In this document: positions 46,084-56,891 of the stretch, one piece after another
How positions within the stretch are numbered: the first letter of the stretch is position 1
How the letters are laid out: each line of letters begins with the position of its first letter
Assembly: GCF_009937955.1 (NCBI RefSeq)
Contig: NZ_AP018439.1
Location: forward strand, 3,162,001-3,226,000
DNA: 64,000 bases
From: Undibacterium sp. KW1
GTDB taxonomy: Bacteria > Pseudomonadota > Gammaproteobacteria > Burkholderiales > Burkholderiaceae_D
Direction of reading: 5' to 3'
Program-made: the position numbers and the translations under genes
Notes under the pieces: generated by a model
What the model was told of the DNA's origin: nothing
The model's database searches: none
What the model saw: the letters and a program-made list of their open reading frames with translations, nothing else

Positions 46084-46117
46084 CAAAAAGCCCCTGAAGC
46101 AAGTTCAAGGGCTTTTA
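46084..46117 (-). terminator. Terminator after tRNA-Arg
   Basis: Read on the minus strand, AAAGCCCTTGAA...TTCAGGGGCTTTTT forms a stem with one mismatch and a U-tract, about ten bases after the tRNA 3' end. It may also end the convergent WYL regulator transcript. Confidence 0.7.
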
Positions 46118-46127
46118 TCGAATCTAT

Positions 46128-46204
46128 TGGCCTGTCCAGCACGAATCGAACGTGCGACCCCGAGCTTAGAAGGCTCGTGCTCTATCCAACTGAGCTATGG
46201 ACAG
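46128..46204 (-). tRNA. tRNA-Arg (anticodon TCT)
   Basis: A complete 77-base cloverleaf with encoded CCA. The acceptor stem is CTGTCCA/TGGACAG (7 bp), the D arm GCTC...GAGC, the anticodon stem CGAGC/GCTCG with loop CTTCTAA (anticodon TCT at 46168-46170), the T arm GCACG-TTCGATT-CGTGC, the discriminator G and then CCA. It reads AGA codons. It stands alone between the WYL regulator gene and glmM, with its own promoter and terminator. Confidence 0.95.
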
Positions 46205-46258
46205 TCTTGTTGATGGCTAGCAAAACAGATGTTTGCGAGCCCAAAAACTGAAGGCTGA

Positions 46259-46287
46259 ATAGTACATGGTATCGCTCTCACTTTCAA
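46259..46287 (-). promoter_or_regulatory. Promoter of tRNA-Arg
   Basis: Minus-strand TTGAAA (46282-46287) and TACTAT (46259-46264) are separated by exactly 17 bases. The predicted start is near 46252, about 48 bases before the tRNA. Confidence 0.65.
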
Positions 46288-46317
46288 GAATGAAACCACT
46301 GCTGACTGCTAATTTAC

Positions 46318-47664
46318 TTAGATTGCAGGTGGAATACAATCTGCCAGGCGGCGGGCGCTGGTGGAGGCGAGTTCGGCGTCTTCTGCTTCTACCATCACGC
46401 GCACCAAAGGCTCAGTGCCGGATGCGCGTATCAACACCCTGCCCCGGTCTGCGAGTTCAGCCTCGACCTTTTGCTTCTCTGCAACCAGCATTTCATTTTT
46501 TTGCCAGTCGAAACCGGCTGGCACTTTGATGTTCAATAAGGTTTGCGGGAACAGTTGCAGATCATCGAAGCAGGCATCGAGGCTCTTGCCGTTGCGCCTC
46601 AGAGCCGACAATACCTGCAGCGCCGAGACGATGCCGTCGCCGGTAGTATGTTTATCCAGGCACAGGAGATGACCAGAACCTTCACCGCCGAGCAGCCAGC
46701 CACGTTCCTGCATTTGCTCCAGCACGTAACGGTCGCCGACTTTGGCGCGGGCGAAGCCGACTCCGAGTTTTTTGAACGCCACTTCAACTGCCATATTCGT
46801 CATCAAGGTGCCAACCACGCCCTCAATCTTGCCGATAGCCATGCGGTCAAGCACCATCAAATAAAGGAGCTGGTCACCGTTATAAATCTTGCCGTGCTTA
46901 TCCACCATCAAGAGGCGGTCAGCATCGCCATCGAGAGCAATACCCAGATCAGCGTGATTGGCGCGCACGGCCAGTGACAAGGCATCTGGTGCAGTTGCGC
47001 CGACCTTGTCATTGATATTCAGGCCATTCGGTTGATTACCTATGGCGATAACGTCTGCCCCCAGTTCATGGAAAACATGCGGGGCAATATCGTAAGCGGC
47101 ACCATGAGCGCAATCGATAACGATCTTCAGGCCGCGTAAATCCAGCTCTGCCGGGAAGGTGCTTTTACAAAATTCTATATAGCGGCCATTCGCATCACTC
47201 AGACGACGGGCTTTACCAAGTTTCTCGGAGCTGACACATTGCATGGGTTGCTCAAGCTCAGCCTCGATAGCCAGCTCCACCTCATCTGCCAGTTTGTTGC
47301 CGTTGGCCGAGAAAAATTTGATGCCATTGTCATCAAATGGATTATGCGAAGCCGAGATCACGACACCTGCCGATAAACGCAATGCGCGCGTCAGGTAAGC
47401 CACTGCGGGCGTTGGTGCCGGGCCAGACAGCATGACATCGACACCGGCGGCGGCAAAGCCGGCCTCCAGCGAGGCTTCCAGCAAATAACCTGAGATACGG
47501 GTGTCTTTGCCGATCAGGACTGTGGGGCGGGCGTCGCCGGTGACATTGGCTTGCGCCAGCACTTTGCCTGCAGCATAGCCGAGGCGCATGACGAAATCAG
47601 GTGTGATAGGTGCAACACCCACTTTGCCACGTATGCCATCTGTACCAAAATATTTTCTGCTCAT
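46318..47664 (-). CDS. glmM: Phosphoglucosamine mutase
   Basis: Interconverts glucosamine-6-phosphate and glucosamine-1-phosphate for UDP-GlcNAc and peptidoglycan synthesis. It has 448 residues. It begins [16 protein letters not shown], with the phosphoserine loop [14 protein letters not shown] (about residue 100), the metal loop [11 protein letters not shown], the sugar loop GGEGSGH and the phosphate-binding [14 protein letters not shown]. The start is ATG 47664, with AGGAAG upstream, 14 bases after the folP stop. An upstream ATG at 47682 overlaps folP and is less likely. It is in an operon with folP. Confidence 0.97.
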   Translation of the reverse strand: MSRKYFGTDGIRGKVGVAPITPDFVMRLGYAAGKVLAQANVTGDARPTVLIGKDTRISGYLLEASLEAGFAAAGVDVMLSGPAPTPAVAYLTRALRLSAGVVISASHNPFDDNGIKFFSANGNKLADEVELAIEAELEQPMQCVSSEKLGKARRLSDANGRYIEFCKSTFPAELDLRGLKIVIDCAHGAAYDIAPHVFHELGADVIAIGNQPNGLNINDKVGATAPDALSLAVRANHADLGIALDGDADRLLMVDKHGKIYNGDQLLYLMVLDRMAIGKIEGVVGTLMTNMAVEVAFKKLGVGFARAKVGDRYVLEQMQERGWLLGGEGSGHLLCLDKHTTGDGIVSALQVLSALRRNGKSLDACFDDLQLFPQTLLNIKVPAGFDWQKNEMLVAEKQKVEAELADRGRVLIRASGTEPLVRVMVEAEDAELASTSARRLADCIPPAI

Positions 47665-47678
47665 ATTCTTCCTGCTCA

Positions 47679-48518
47679 TCAAGGGGATAATGCATCCCAG
47701 ATTTTGTATGCATCGACAGTTTCTGCCACGTCATGCACACGGATAATGTTTGCGCCCATCTGTTTTGCCAGCAGGGCCGCAGCAATACTGCCTGCCATGC
47801 GTTCTGGTGCCGCCCTGCCAGTCAAGCCACCTATCATGGATTTGCGCGACACGCCAACCAGCACAGGCAAGCCCAGCTCTTGCCGGAATTGCGGCAAGTG
47901 CTTGAACATGGCTGTATTATGTTCCAGGGTTTTGCCAAAGCCAAAACCAGGATCAAGACAGATGCGATTGACTTCTATGCCAGCATCTGTCAACGCTGTC
48001 AGCCTTTCGCGCAAAAATGTCTTCACGTCCTGATTGACGTCCATATATTCGGGACTGACTTGCATGTCTTCTGGCGTGTTTTGCATATGCATGACACATA
48101 AGGCAGCTTCTGCATTTTGCACGGCAGCGATGGATTCAGGTGAGCGGAAGCCCTGGATATCATTGATCATATCGACACCTGCAATCAGCGCTTCACGCAT
48201 AACCTGGGGCTTGTAAGTGTCTATGGACAAGGGCTTGCCGCAGTCCCGCAAAGCATAGATGACAGGCATGACGCGGCTCAACTCTTCATCCAGCGGTAAA
48301 GGAGCAGAGCCAGGGCGGCTTGACTCACCGCCGATATCGATAATATCAACACCATCTTCTATCATCTGCTCAGCGCGGGCGATGGCGCTTTCGAGGTTCA
48401 GGTATTTGCCACCATCAGAAAAAGAGTCAGGTGTGATGTTGAGCACACCCATGACCAGGGTTCGGGACTGGGCCCCACTTAAGGGATAGCGGAAACGGCC
48501 ACATTGGAAATATTTCAT
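47679..48518 (-). CDS. folP: Dihydropteroate synthase
   Basis: Joins p-aminobenzoate to the pterin pyrophosphate in folate synthesis; target of sulfonamides. The 279-residue TIM barrel has [29 protein letters not shown], a conserved [13 protein letters not shown] and [11 protein letters not shown]. It lies in the usual ftsH-folP-glmM order on the minus strand. No Shine-Dalgarno sequence precedes the ATG: a hairpin with a U-tract after ftsH ends 14 bases before it, the last bases being TTTTTAAAAA. Confidence 0.96.
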   Translation of the reverse strand: MKYFQCGRFRYPLSGAQSRTLVMGVLNITPDSFSDGGKYLNLESAIARAEQMIEDGVDIIDIGGESSRPGSAPLPLDEELSRVMPVIYALRDCGKPLSIDTYKPQVMREALIAGVDMINDIQGFRSPESIAAVQNAEAALCVMHMQNTPEDMQVSPEYMDVNQDVKTFLRERLTALTDAGIEVNRICLDPGFGFGKTLEHNTAMFKHLPQFRQELGLPVLVGVSRKSMIGGLTGRAAPERMAGSIAAALLAKQMGANIIRVHDVAETVDAYKIWDALSP

Positions 48519-48558
48519 TTTTTAAAAAGACTAAGGGTGAGGAATGACCCCCACCCTT
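48519..48558 (-). terminator. Terminator-like hairpin between ftsH and folP
   Basis: Minus-strand AAGGGTG (48558-48552) / CACCCTT (48539-48533) with a 12-base loop, followed by AGTCTTTTTAAAAA and the folP ATG. It lies about 45 bases after the ftsH stop. It could be a partial terminator that lets some transcripts reach folP. Confidence 0.6.
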
Positions 48559-48603
48559 GTACAAGAAATTCAAGAATTAATTGTGTGTTTTTTGTACGTC
48601 AGT

Positions 48604-50493
48604 TCAAGCTGGTGCAGTTGCATTAGGCGACACACCACCGGAAGAACTACCCGAGGAAGGACGGTTGCTTGACTGGCTCTGCTTTGGCGGACGTGGGTCT
48701 ATACCATTCATGATGTCATTAACCTGGTCAGCATCGATGGTTTCCCAATCCAGCAAAGCCTTGGTCATGGCCTCTACCTTGTCACGATTTTCTTCCAGAA
48801 GTTTACGCGACAAAGCATATTGAGTATCCAGAATACTGCGAATTTCTGCATCCACTTTTTGCTGGGTTGCCTCGGAAATCGTTTTCGATGGGCCACCAAA
48901 ATAACCTTCACTCTGGCTATCTTCATAAACCATCACGCCCATGCTGTCGGACATACCAAAGCGCGTCACCATGGAACGTGCCAGTTTAGTAGCGCGAGAG
49001 AAATCATTGGACGCGCCAGTGGACATCTGGCCCACAAAAATTTCCTCTGCAATACGACCACCAAACAAAATGGATATTTCTTCCAGCATTTTGTCTTTAT
49101 AGCCACTCAGATTATCATGCTCAGGTAATTGCCAGGTTACACCCAGGGCAAAACCACGCGGCATGATAGTCACTTTATGGACGGGATCAGCCTTTGGCAA
49201 AAGCTTGGCAACCACTGCGTGACCAGACTCGTGATACGCAGTATTCCTGCGTTCTTCTTCACGCATGACCATGGAGCGACGTTCAGGGCCCATGTAGATT
49301 TTGTCTTTGGCATCTTCAAAATCCATCATTTCAACCAGACGTTTATTGCGTCTCGCTGCAAACAATGCCGCCTCATTGACCAGATTGGCCAAATCAGCAC
49401 CAGAGAAACCTGGTGTACCGCGTGCCAGTACATCTGCCTTGACGTCCGCAGAGATAGGCACTTTGCGCATGTGGACATTAAGAATTTGTTCACGGCCACG
49501 GATATCCGGCAAGCCAACGGAAACCTGACGGTCAAAACGGCCAGGGCGCAGCAAAGCTTTATCCAGTACGTCAGCACGGTTAGTAGCAGCAATCACGATG
49601 ACACCGGAATTGGCCTCAAAACCATCCATCTCGACCAGCATCTGGTTCAATGTCTGTTCACGTTCATCATTACCACCACCCATGCCAGCACCACGATGGC
49701 GGCCAACAGCATCAATCTCATCAATAAAGATGATACAAGGTGAATGTTTTTTGGCATTTTCGAACATGTCGCGGACACGGGAGGCACCGACACCGACAAA
49801 CATTTCGACGAAATCAGAACCGGAAATCGTGAAGAAAGGTACCTTTGCCTCACCTGCAATAGCGCGTGCCAGCAAAGTTTTACCAGTACCTGGAGGGCCG
49901 ACCATCAACACGCCGCGCGGGATACGGCCACCAAGCTTCTGGAACTTGGTAGGATCACGCAGGAAATCAACGATTTCGCTGACTTCTTCTTTGGCTTCAT
50001 CGCAACCGGCGACATCCGCAAAGGTCACATTATTGTTGGTGTCGTCCAGCATCCTGGCTTTGGACTTGCCAAAAGAGAATGCCCCACCCTTGCCACCACC
50101 CTGCATCTGGCGCATGAAGAATACCCAGACACCGATCAGCAACAGCATCGGGAACCAGGAAATGAAGACTTGCGACAGGAAAGACTGCTCTTCGGGCTGT
50201 TTGACATCAAACTTGACGCCACTATCCACCAGATCGCGTATCAGACCCTTGTCCAGCACAGTAATCTGGGATTTGACCTTTTTACCTTCAGAATTGGTCG
50301 CCACGATGGTGCGGTTAGCCTCATCAATGGTCGCTTCCTTGATGTGCTTGGACCTGACCTCATCGAGGAACTCGGAATACGCAACGGATGTGACACCTAT
50401 ACCGCTGCTTTTTCCATCAAACTGCTTAAAAAGTGTAAAAAGCACCAGGGCAACCACCACCCATATAGCAGCTTTTGAAAACATATTATTCAC
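48604..50493 (-). CDS. ftsH: ATP-dependent zinc metalloprotease FtsH
   Basis: Membrane-anchored AAA+ protease of 629 residues that degrades regulators such as LpxC and damaged membrane proteins. Two membrane helices (about 7-24 and 105-123) flank a periplasmic domain. The AAA domain has Walker [14 protein letters not shown], Walker [12 protein letters not shown], the pore motif FVEMFVG and an SRH region (RPGRFDRQ). The protease site is HESGHAVV (HExxH), with the third ligand further on in the [13 protein letters not shown] region. The C-terminus is Pro/Ser/Gly-rich. It follows rlmE on the same strand (123-base gap), as in E. coli. Confidence 0.98.
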   Translation of the reverse strand: MNNMFSKAAIWVVVALVLFTLFKQFDGKSSGIGVTSVAYSEFLDEVRSKHIKEATIDEANRTIVATNSEGKKVKSQITVLDKGLIRDLVDSGVKFDVKQPEEQSFLSQVFISWFPMLLLIGVWVFFMRQMQGGGKGGAFSFGKSKARMLDDTNNNVTFADVAGCDEAKEEVSEIVDFLRDPTKFQKLGGRIPRGVLMVGPPGTGKTLLARAIAGEAKVPFFTISGSDFVEMFVGVGASRVRDMFENAKKHSPCIIFIDEIDAVGRHRGAGMGGGNDEREQTLNQMLVEMDGFEANSGVIVIAATNRADVLDKALLRPGRFDRQVSVGLPDIRGREQILNVHMRKVPISADVKADVLARGTPGFSGADLANLVNEAALFAARRNKRLVEMMDFEDAKDKIYMGPERRSMVMREEERRNTAYHESGHAVVAKLLPKADPVHKVTIMPRGFALGVTWQLPEHDNLSGYKDKMLEEISILFGGRIAEEIFVGQMSTGASNDFSRATKLARSMVTRFGMSDSMGVMVYEDSQSEGYFGGPSKTISEATQQKVDAEIRSILDTQYALSRKLLEENRDKVEAMTKALLDWETIDADQVNDIMNGIDPRPPKQSQSSNRPSSGSSSGGVSPNATAPA

Positions 50494-50616
50494 GAGAACT
50501 CCTTGAACGCAGGATGCGCCATTTGATACTGTAAACGTTCATTCTACCCCCATTGGGTAGAGCTTGCTAGCCAGCATATGTTGGCAATATTGATGATTAT
50601 CAAGAGGTAAATTCAA

Positions 50617-51261
50617 TTATTCGGGATTTTTCAAGCCTTTTCCGAGCAAAAAGATCTCGGAAGACTTGTCTTTGCTGGCTTTTGGCTTCTTGTTGAGTAC
50701 AGTTTTGAACTCATCTTTAAATAATGTCACTATCGTGTTATAGCTGGGACCATGGAAGCATTTCACCAACAAAGCACCGCCCGGCTTAAGATGCGCCTTG
50801 GAAAAAGACACTGCCAGTTCGATAATATATTCGACACGCGCCGCATCAACTGTTGAGTTACCAGACAGATTTGGGGCCATATCGGACAATACCAAGTCCA
50901 CTTTGCGCCCCAACAATTTGGATTCCAATTGATCCAGCACTTCATCTTCACGAAAGTCGCCCTGGATGAATTGCACATCAGCGATAGGCTCCATAGGCAA
51001 AAGATCAAGGGCAAAAATCTCACCCAGGATGCCACCACCTTCTTTACCTGCGAGCTTATTCCTTACATACTGAGACCAGCTGCCTGGGGTTGCCCCGAGA
51101 TCGACCACAACCTGCCCCGGGCGTATCAATTTTTCTGATTCATCTATTTCTTTTAGCTTGTAAACGGCGCGTGCACGATAGCCTTCCTTTTGTGCAAGTT
51201 TCACATAAGGATCATTAATATGGTCGTGAACCCAATTTTGATTGAATTTATTCTTTGCCAT
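50617..51261 (-). CDS. rlmE: 23S rRNA (uridine-2552-2'-O)-methyltransferase RlmE
   Basis: Heat-shock methyltransferase (FtsJ/RrmJ) of 214 residues that methylates U2552 in the ribosomal A loop. The SAM site is [15 protein letters not shown], where many homologues have GAAPGGWSQ. The catalytic tetrad is seen in YKLKEID (Lys), [10 protein letters not shown] (Asp), LLVKCFHG (Lys) and [10 protein letters not shown] (Glu). It is divergent from yhbY with only 32 bases between start codons. No Shine-Dalgarno sequence is present; TATTTT ends six bases before the ATG, a spacing that would fit a leaderless transcript. Confidence 0.96.
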   Translation of the reverse strand: MAKNKFNQNWVHDHINDPYVKLAQKEGYRARAVYKLKEIDESEKLIRPGQVVVDLGATPGSWSQYVRNKLAGKEGGGILGEIFALDLLPMEPIADVQFIQGDFREDEVLDQLESKLLGRKVDLVLSDMAPNLSGNSTVDAARVEYIIELAVSFSKAHLKPGGALLVKCFHGPSYNTIVTLFKDEFKTVLNKKPKASKDKSSEIFLLGKGLKNPE

Positions 51262-51293
51262 TCGCGTAAAATACTGCTTTTAAAGGAATTACT

Positions 51294-51770
51294 ATGTTAA
51301 AACTTACGCCCGCTGAAAGAAGCGAACTCCGCTCCGAAGCACATGCACTGAAACCTATCGTATTAATCGGCGAAGCTGGATTGACTCCTGCTGTGATCAA
51401 AGAAATTGATGCTGGCCTGAATGCCCATGGCCTGATCAAGGTACGCGTATTTGGCGATGATAGAGAAGCACGTATCGGTATGTACGATACCATCTGCGCC
51501 GAGCTGAATGCAGCCCCAGTACAACATATTGGAAAACTTTTGGTAGTTTACCGTCCAAAACTGGAAGGCACGAAAGAAACCAAACTGGTTAAAAAAGGCA
51601 AAGGCATGCGAGAAGTCACTATCGTCAAGCCTAGCCCAAGCGGCACCAAAAAACCTACCGTGTCCAAAGTCATGGTCAAAGGCAATGAGCGTGTCACCCA
51701 AGGTGGTAATATCAAGCGCGCAAAACCACGCCAAAGCAGTGCAAAAAAATCATCTCTGGCCAACAGCTAA
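51294..51770 (+). CDS. yhbY: YhbY family RNA-binding protein (CRM domain)
   Basis: A 158-residue protein. Residues 1-95 form the CRM domain found on pre-50S particles, with LTPAERSELRSEAHALKPIVLIGEAGLTP, LIKVRVFGDDREAR and GKLLVVYRPK. The C-terminal 60 residues are a Lys/Ser-rich basic tail that E. coli YhbY lacks and that probably adds RNA contacts. AAGGA lies six bases before the ATG. It is divergent from rlmE, as in E. coli, so both genes serve ribosome assembly from one short intergenic region. Confidence 0.94.
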   Translation: MLKLTPAERSELRSEAHALKPIVLIGEAGLTPAVIKEIDAGLNAHGLIKVRVFGDDREARIGMYDTICAELNAAPVQHIGKLLVVYRPKLEGTKETKLVKKGKGMREVTIVKPSPSGTKKPTVSKVMVKGNERVTQGGNIKRAKPRQSSAKKSSLANS

Positions 51771-51801
51771 GCTTCAATACTGCTGACATCTGATCAGTAC
51801 A

Positions 51802-51823
51802 ACCCGGCCTGACCCGGCCGGGT
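51802..51823. terminator. GC-rich hairpin between yhbY and greA
   Basis: Perfect arms ACCCGGCC (51802-51809) and GGCCGGGT (51816-51823) with a six-base loop, 30 bases after the yhbY stop. It has no clear U-tract, so it is a probable but not ideal terminator. Confidence 0.5.
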
Positions 51824-51871
51824 AATTACCTCTCCCTACGCTTAAACAGCTGTTGCATCAACTGCTGCAGA

Positions 51872-51900
51872 AATTCATATTCACAGACTGAATATGAATT
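51872..51900. terminator. AT-rich perfect inverted repeat just after greA
   Basis: Arms AATTCATATTCA (51872-51883) and TGAATATGAATT (51889-51900), 12 bp each, with a five-base loop, placed two bases after the greA stop codon. It may be the greA transcript end or protect its 3' end; no long U-tract follows. Confidence 0.5.
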
Positions 51901-51902
51901 GA

Positions 51903-52379
51903 TTAAACGTACATCACATCCAGCACCTCATACTCGCGCACACCAGCAGGTGCCTGCACACCAACAACATCACCGGCATACTTGCCTATCAGGGCTCGTG
52001 CGATAGGAGAAGTGATGGAGACCTTGCTCAACTTCAAGTCTGCTTCATCTTCACCAACGATCTGATAGCTGACTTTCTGTGAAGTTTCGAGGTCTTCCAG
52101 GTGGACTGTGGAGCCAAATACGACGCGCCCCTCGGCATCGAGTTCGCTAGGATCGATAATCTGCGCAGAACCAAGCTTGCCTTCGAGCTCAGCGATACGG
52201 CCCTCAATGAAAGCCTGGCGTTCCTTGGCGGCATCATATTCGGCATTTTCAGACAAATCGCCTTGTGCGCGTGCCTCAGCAATCGCATTGATCACATCTG
52301 GGCGCTCTTTGGTTTTCAGTTTATGCAATTCTTGTTTTAGCAATTCTGCACCAAACTTGGTGATAGGTACTGTACTCAT
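51903..52379 (-). CDS. greA: Transcription elongation factor GreA
   Basis: Rescues backtracked RNA polymerase by stimulating transcript cleavage through the secondary channel. It has 158 residues. The N-terminal coiled coil has the acidic tip in AEARAQGDLSENAEYDAAKE (the Asp and Glu that hold Mg). The C-terminal FKBP-like domain includes the SPIARALIGKYAGDVV block. The start is ATG 52379; a GTG nine bases upstream is open. A long hairpin with a U-tract and a 12-bp palindrome lie within 85 bases upstream, after carB. Confidence 0.97.
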   Translation of the reverse strand: MSTVPITKFGAELLKQELHKLKTKERPDVINAIAEARAQGDLSENAEYDAAKERQAFIEGRIAELEGKLGSAQIIDPSELDAEGRVVFGSTVHLEDLETSQKVSYQIVGEDEADLKLSKVSITSPIARALIGKYAGDVVGVQAPAGVREYEVLDVMYV

Positions 52380-52388
52380 GACATTCAC

Positions 52389-52459
52389 ACTTTTAAAAGT
52401 AAAAATACAGAGGCCACATCAGACACCAGCATTACCGATGCCATTTGTGACCTCTGTAT
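52389..52459 (-). terminator. carB terminator / greA leader hairpin
   Basis: Arms ATACAGAGGCCACA (52405-52418) and TGTGACCTCTGTAT (52446-52459) pair with one mismatch that becomes G-U in RNA. On the minus strand the stem is followed by TTTTAC and then by ACTTTTAAAAGT, a perfect 12-bp palindrome (52389-52400), ten bases before the greA ATG. It ends carB or acts as an attenuator in the greA leader. Confidence 0.65.
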
Positions 52460-52504
52460 CGAAGTTCATGTGCCCCGACCAAGTCAGGGACACTGTTATT
52501 TCTA

Positions 52505-55500
52505 TCAGTTTAAGGTTTTATGCAGACCTTGTAAATCATAAACATGCAATTCATTGAGATGACGCATGCCTTCGACCGCAGCCTCAGCACCCGCAATGGT
52601 CGTGAATGTTGTTGCACGGGCAATCAATGCAGAGGTACGGATAGCGCGTGAATCAGTAATGGCATTGCGCTTTTCTTCCACTGTATTGATGACCATGGCA
52701 ATATCATTGTTCTTGATCATATCAACAACGTGTGGCCGGCCTTCAACAACCTTGTTCACCACTGACACAGGAATTCCCTCAGCAGCAATTGCCGTTGCAG
52801 TACCACGCGTGGCAACGATGGAGAAGCCCATCTCCACCAGATCACGTGCAACTTTGACGCCACGTGGTTTATCGCTGTTCTTGATACTCAGGAATACCTT
52901 GCCAGACGTTGGCAATTTCACGCCTGCGCCCAATTGCGATTTCACGAAAGCTTCACCAAAGGTTTTACCCACACCCATGACTTCACCCGTCGATTTCATC
53001 TCTGGGCCAAGAATGGTATCAACGCCCGGGAACTTCACGAACGGGAATACGGCTTCCTTGACGCTGAAATAAGGTGGCACGACTTCTGCACCTATGCCTT
53101 GTGAATCGAGAGACTGACCGACCATACAACGGGCAGCAATCTTGGCCAGTTGCAGGCCAGTAGCCTTGGATACATAAGGCACGGTACGCGATGCACGTGG
53201 ATTCACTTCCAGCACGAACACGACATCTTTGCCATCTTGCTGCTGAATCGCAAACTGCACGTTCATCAGGCCAACGACATTCAAACCTTTTGCCATCAGC
53301 GCAGTCTGGCGCTTGAGTTCAGCAATGGTTTCTTGCGACAGGGAATAGGGTGGCAAGGAACATGCAGAGTCACCGGAGTGGACGCCAGCCTGTTCGATAT
53401 GCTCCATGACGCCACCGATGAAGGTGCGCTCGCCATCAGACAGACAATCAACATCAACCTCAATCGCATCATTGAGGAAGCGGTCAAGCAAAACTGGCGA
53501 ATCATGGGAGACCTTGACGGCTTCACGCATGTAACGCTCAAGATCACGTTGCTCATGCACGATTTCCATCGCGCGGCCACCCAGAACATAAGATGGACGT
53601 ACCACCAGCGGATAACCAATCTCTTGTGCCAGTGCCAGCGCATCACTTTCAGTACGTGCAGTGCGGTTAGGCGGCTGACGCAAGCCCAGGTCTTGCAGCA
53701 TTTTCTGGAAGCGTTCGCGATCTTCAGCAGCATCGATCATGTCTGGTGAAGTACCAACGATAGGCACGCCATTGGCTTCGAGATCCAGTGCCAGTTTCAA
53801 AGGTGTCTGACCACCGTATTGCACGATGACGCCAACTGGTTTTTCTTTATCGACGATTTCCAGTACATCTTCCAGCGTCAGCGGTTCAAAGTACAAGCGG
53901 TCGGATGTATCGTAGTCGGTAGAAACGGTTTCAGGATTGCAGTTAACCATGATGGTTTCATAACCATCTTCGCGCATCGCAAATGCCGCGTGTACGCAGC
54001 AATAATCAAACTCAATACCCTGGCCAATACGGTTAGGGCCACCGCCCAATACCATGATTTTTTTCTTGTCGGTCGGGTTCGATTCGCATTCTTCTTCATA
54101 CGTCGAATACATGTAGGCTGTATTCGTGGCAAATTCACCAGCGCAAGTATCCACGCGTTTATAGACCGGGCGCACATTCAAAGCTTTACGTTTTTCACGG
54201 ATCGCAGTATCAGTTGTTTTCAGCAGTTTTGCCAGACGACGATCAGAGAAACCTTTTTGCTTGAGTTGCAGCATGAGGGCTTTGTCAACGCTGTCGAGTG
54301 ACTGCTCATCCAGCCACAATTCGATATCGACGATGTCCTTGATCTGCACCAAGAACCATGGATCGATATGCGTCAGTTGATGCACTTCTTCCAGCGTGAA
54401 GCCTTGAGCGAAAGCATCGCCAACATACCAGATACGGTCCGGGCCAGGCTCACCCAGTTCTTTTTCCAGGGTCTCACGGTCCTGGGTTTTTTCATTCATG
54501 CCATCGACGCCAACTTCGAGGCCGCGTAGGGCTTTCTGGAAAGATTCCTGGAAGGTGCGGCCTATCGCCATCACTTCACCAACAGATTTCATCTGCGTCG
54601 TCAGGCGGTTATCTGCCTGCGGGAATTTTTCAAATGCGAAACGCGGGATCTTGGTGACGACGTAATCGATGGAAGGCTCGAAAGAAGCTGGCGTAGCACC
54701 ACCCGTAATTTCATTACGCAATTCATCGAGCGTGAAACCAACCGCCAGCTTGGCAGCGATCTTGGCGATAGGGAAACCCGTCGCTTTCGATGCCAGTGCA
54801 GATGAACGCGACACACGCGGATTCATCTCAATGACGATCATGCGGCCATCGGCAGGGTTGATGGAAAACTGGACGTTGGAGCCGCCTGTGTCCACACCAA
54901 TTTCACGCAGCACTGCCAAAGAGGCATTACGCATAATCTGGTATTCTTTGTCGGTTAGTGTCTGCGCCGGTGCAACCGTAATAGAGTCACCGGTATGCAC
55001 GCCCATAGGATCCAGGTTTTCGATGGAGCAGACGATGATGCAGTTGTCGGCCTTGTCGCGCACGACTTCCATCTCATACTCTTTCCAGCCTATCAGCGAC
55101 TCTTCGATCAGCAATTCATTGGTAGGAGATGCTTCCAGGCCGCGCTTGCAAATCGTCTCGAATTCTTCCGGGTTGTAGGCAATACCGCCGCCTGTACCAC
55201 CCATGGTGAACGATGGACGGATGATGACAGGGAAGCCAACATCCTTTTGCACTACCCATGCTTCATCCATGGAATGAGCAACGCCGGAACGTGCAGAACC
55301 CAGCCCAATCTTGGTCATGGCGTTCTTGAATTTCAGGCGGTCTTCAGCCTTATCGATGGCTTCTGGTGAAGCACCGATCAGTTCACAATTGTATTTGGTC
55401 AGCACGCCATTACGATGCAGATCAAGTGCACAGTTCAGTGCAGTCTGACCACCCATGGTCGGCAGAATTGCATCCGGTTTTTCCTTGGCTATGATGCGCT

Positions 55501-55723
55501 CAACAACTTGCCAGGTGATAGGCTCGATGTAAGTCACATCTGCCATTTCCGGGTCAGTCATGATGGTTGCCGGATTGCTGTTGACCAGAATCACGCGGTA
55601 ACCTTCTTCACGCAAAGCCTTGCAAGCCTGCGCGCCAGAATAGTCGAATTCACAAGCCTGGCCAATGATGATGGGGCCAGCGCCGATAATCAAAATACTT
55701 TTTATGTCGTTACGTTTTGGCAT
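52505..55723 (-). CDS. carB: Carbamoyl-phosphate synthase large subunit
   Basis: Makes carbamoyl phosphate from bicarbonate, ammonia and two ATP for arginine and pyrimidine synthesis. It has 1072 residues. Two homologous ATP-grasp halves are visible: the first with [14 protein letters not shown] and [16 protein letters not shown], the second with [13 protein letters not shown] and [16 protein letters not shown]. An oligomerisation domain lies near 405-550, and the C-terminal MGS-like allosteric domain (about 940-1072) includes [16 protein letters not shown]. It starts four bases after the carA stop. The start is the conserved [18 protein letters not shown]. Confidence 0.98.
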   Translation of the reverse strand: MPKRNDIKSILIIGAGPIIIGQACEFDYSGAQACKALREEGYRVILVNSNPATIMTDPEMADVTYIEPITWQVVERIIAKEKPDAILPTMGGQTALNCALDLHRNGVLTKYNCELIGASPEAIDKAEDRLKFKNAMTKIGLGSARSGVAHSMDEAWVVQKDVGFPVIIRPSFTMGGTGGGIAYNPEEFETICKRGLEASPTNELLIEESLIGWKEYEMEVVRDKADNCIIVCSIENLDPMGVHTGDSITVAPAQTLTDKEYQIMRNASLAVLREIGVDTGGSNVQFSINPADGRMIVIEMNPRVSRSSALASKATGFPIAKIAAKLAVGFTLDELRNEITGGATPASFEPSIDYVVTKIPRFAFEKFPQADNRLTTQMKSVGEVMAIGRTFQESFQKALRGLEVGVDGMNEKTQDRETLEKELGEPGPDRIWYVGDAFAQGFTLEEVHQLTHIDPWFLVQIKDIVDIELWLDEQSLDSVDKALMLQLKQKGFSDRRLAKLLKTTDTAIREKRKALNVRPVYKRVDTCAGEFATNTAYMYSTYEEECESNPTDKKKIMVLGGGPNRIGQGIEFDYCCVHAAFAMREDGYETIMVNCNPETVSTDYDTSDRLYFEPLTLEDVLEIVDKEKPVGVIVQYGGQTPLKLALDLEANGVPIVGTSPDMIDAAEDRERFQKMLQDLGLRQPPNRTARTESDALALAQEIGYPLVVRPSYVLGGRAMEIVHEQRDLERYMREAVKVSHDSPVLLDRFLNDAIEVDVDCLSDGERTFIGGVMEHIEQAGVHSGDSACSLPPYSLSQETIAELKRQTALMAKGLNVVGLMNVQFAIQQQDGKDVVFVLEVNPRASRTVPYVSKATGLQLAKIAARCMVGQSLDSQGIGAEVVPPYFSVKEAVFPFVKFPGVDTILGPEMKSTGEVMGVGKTFGEAFVKSQLGAGVKLPTSGKVFLSIKNSDKPRGVKVARDLVEMGFSIVATRGTATAIAAEGIPVSVVNKVVEGRPHVVDMIKNNDIAMVINTVEEKRNAITDSRAIRTSALIARATTFTTIAGAEAAVEGMRHLNELHVYDLQGLHKTLN

Positions 55724-55727
55724 TCTC

Positions 55728-56891
55728 TTATTCTCCTGTCTTTGCCTTGGCCATCATCGCGGTGAAGCGGTCAAACAGGTAGGCAATATCATGCGGACCT
55801 GGTGAGGCTTCAGGGTGACCCTGGAAGCAGAAAGCTGGTTTATCAGTACGCGCAAAACCTTGCAGCGAGCCATCAAACAAAGACACGTGGGTGACGCGGC
55901 AATTGGCTGGCAAAGTTGCAGCATCGACTGCGAAACCGTGGTTTTGGGAAGTGATCAATACCTGCTTGGTATCCAGATCCTGCACAGGATGGTTGGCGCC
56001 GTGGTGGCCGAATTTCATCTTGAGGGTTTTAGCACCGGATGCCAGCGCCATGATTTGATGACCAAGGCAGATACCAAAGGTAGGAATGCCCTTCTCTATC
56101 AATTCCTTGGCAGCAGCAATCGCATAATCGCAAGGCTCAGGGTCGCCAGGACCATTCGACAAAAACACGCCATCTGGATTCAATGCCAGCACATCGGCAG
56201 CACTGGATTGCGCAGGCAATACCGTAACCTTGCAACCACGCTCGGCCAGCATGCGCAGGATATTACGCTTAACGCCAAAGTCGAAAGCGACGACATGGAA
56301 TCTCGGATTTTGCAACTGACCATAACCCTGGCCCAGCACCCACTCGGCCTCAGTCCATTCATAAGCCTGCTTGACGGATACGACCTTGGCCAGATCCATG
56401 CCAGACAGACCAGGGAAAGACTTGGCCAGTGCGATGGCTTTTTCAGCATCAGCACCTACCAGGATAGCACCGCCCTGCGCACCTTTTTCACGCAAAATAC
56501 GTGTCAGCTTGCGGGTATCAATACCGGCAATAGCAACGATGTTTTGGGATTTGAGATAATCAGAGAGGGATTGTTCAGAGCGGAAATTCGATACCAGCAA
56601 AGGCAGGTCTTTAATAATCAAACCAGCTGCATGGATTTTGTCAGACTCTACGTCTTCGGCATTAACGCCCGTATTACCAATATGCGGATACGTCAGAGTA
56701 ACGATCTGGGAACTATAACTGGGATCAGTCAAAATTTCCTGATAGCCAGTCATTGAGGTATTGAAGACAACTTCACCTATGGTCTGACCGGCAGCGCCAA
56801 TCGAATATCCAGTGAAAATGCTTCCATCGGCGAGAGCAAGTATAGCGGTGTCCTGGCCGGAACGAAGAAGGGACTGCGGAATGGGCAGCAA
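55728..56891 (-). CDS. carA: Carbamoyl-phosphate synthase small subunit
   Basis: Glutaminase subunit that supplies ammonia to CarB; 387 residues. The N-terminal domain has [19 protein letters not shown] and [20 protein letters not shown] sequence. The C-terminal class I glutamine amidotransferase domain has [25 protein letters not shown] (catalytic Cys) and [13 protein letters not shown] (His and Glu). No ATG is available; I use the TTG at 56891 because AGGAG lies six bases upstream, while the TTG two codons earlier is directly against it. It is the first gene of carAB with its own promoter and a leader of about 145 bases. Confidence 0.96.
   Translation of the reverse strand: MLPIPQSLLRSGQDTAILALADGSIFTGYSIGAAGQTIGEVVFNTSMTGYQEILTDPSYSSQIVTLTYPHIGNTGVNAEDVESDKIHAAGLIIKDLPLLVSNFRSEQSLSDYLKSQNIVAIAGIDTRKLTRILREKGAQGGAILVGADAEKAIALAKSFPGLSGMDLAKVVSVKQAYEWTEAEWVLGQGYGQLQNPRFHVVAFDFGVKRNILRMLAERGCKVTVLPAQSSAADVLALNPDGVFLSNGPGDPEPCDYAIAAAKELIEKGIPTFGICLGHQIMALASGAKTLKMKFGHHGANHPVQDLDTKQVLITSQNHGFAVDAATLPANCRVTHVSLFDGSLQGFARTDKPAFCFQGHPEASPGPHDIAYLFDRFTAMMAKAKTGE

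Noticed and set aside
43853..46204. Possible small genomic island at the 3' end of tRNA-Arg holding the WYL regulator and phosphatase
   Set aside because: I found no integrase and no convincing direct repeat of the tRNA 3' end at the far side (only a weak resemblance near 43637). Base composition is like the surroundings.
55815..56756. Open frame of 313 codons on the plus strand
   Set aside because: Antisense to carA; no domain or ribosome site.
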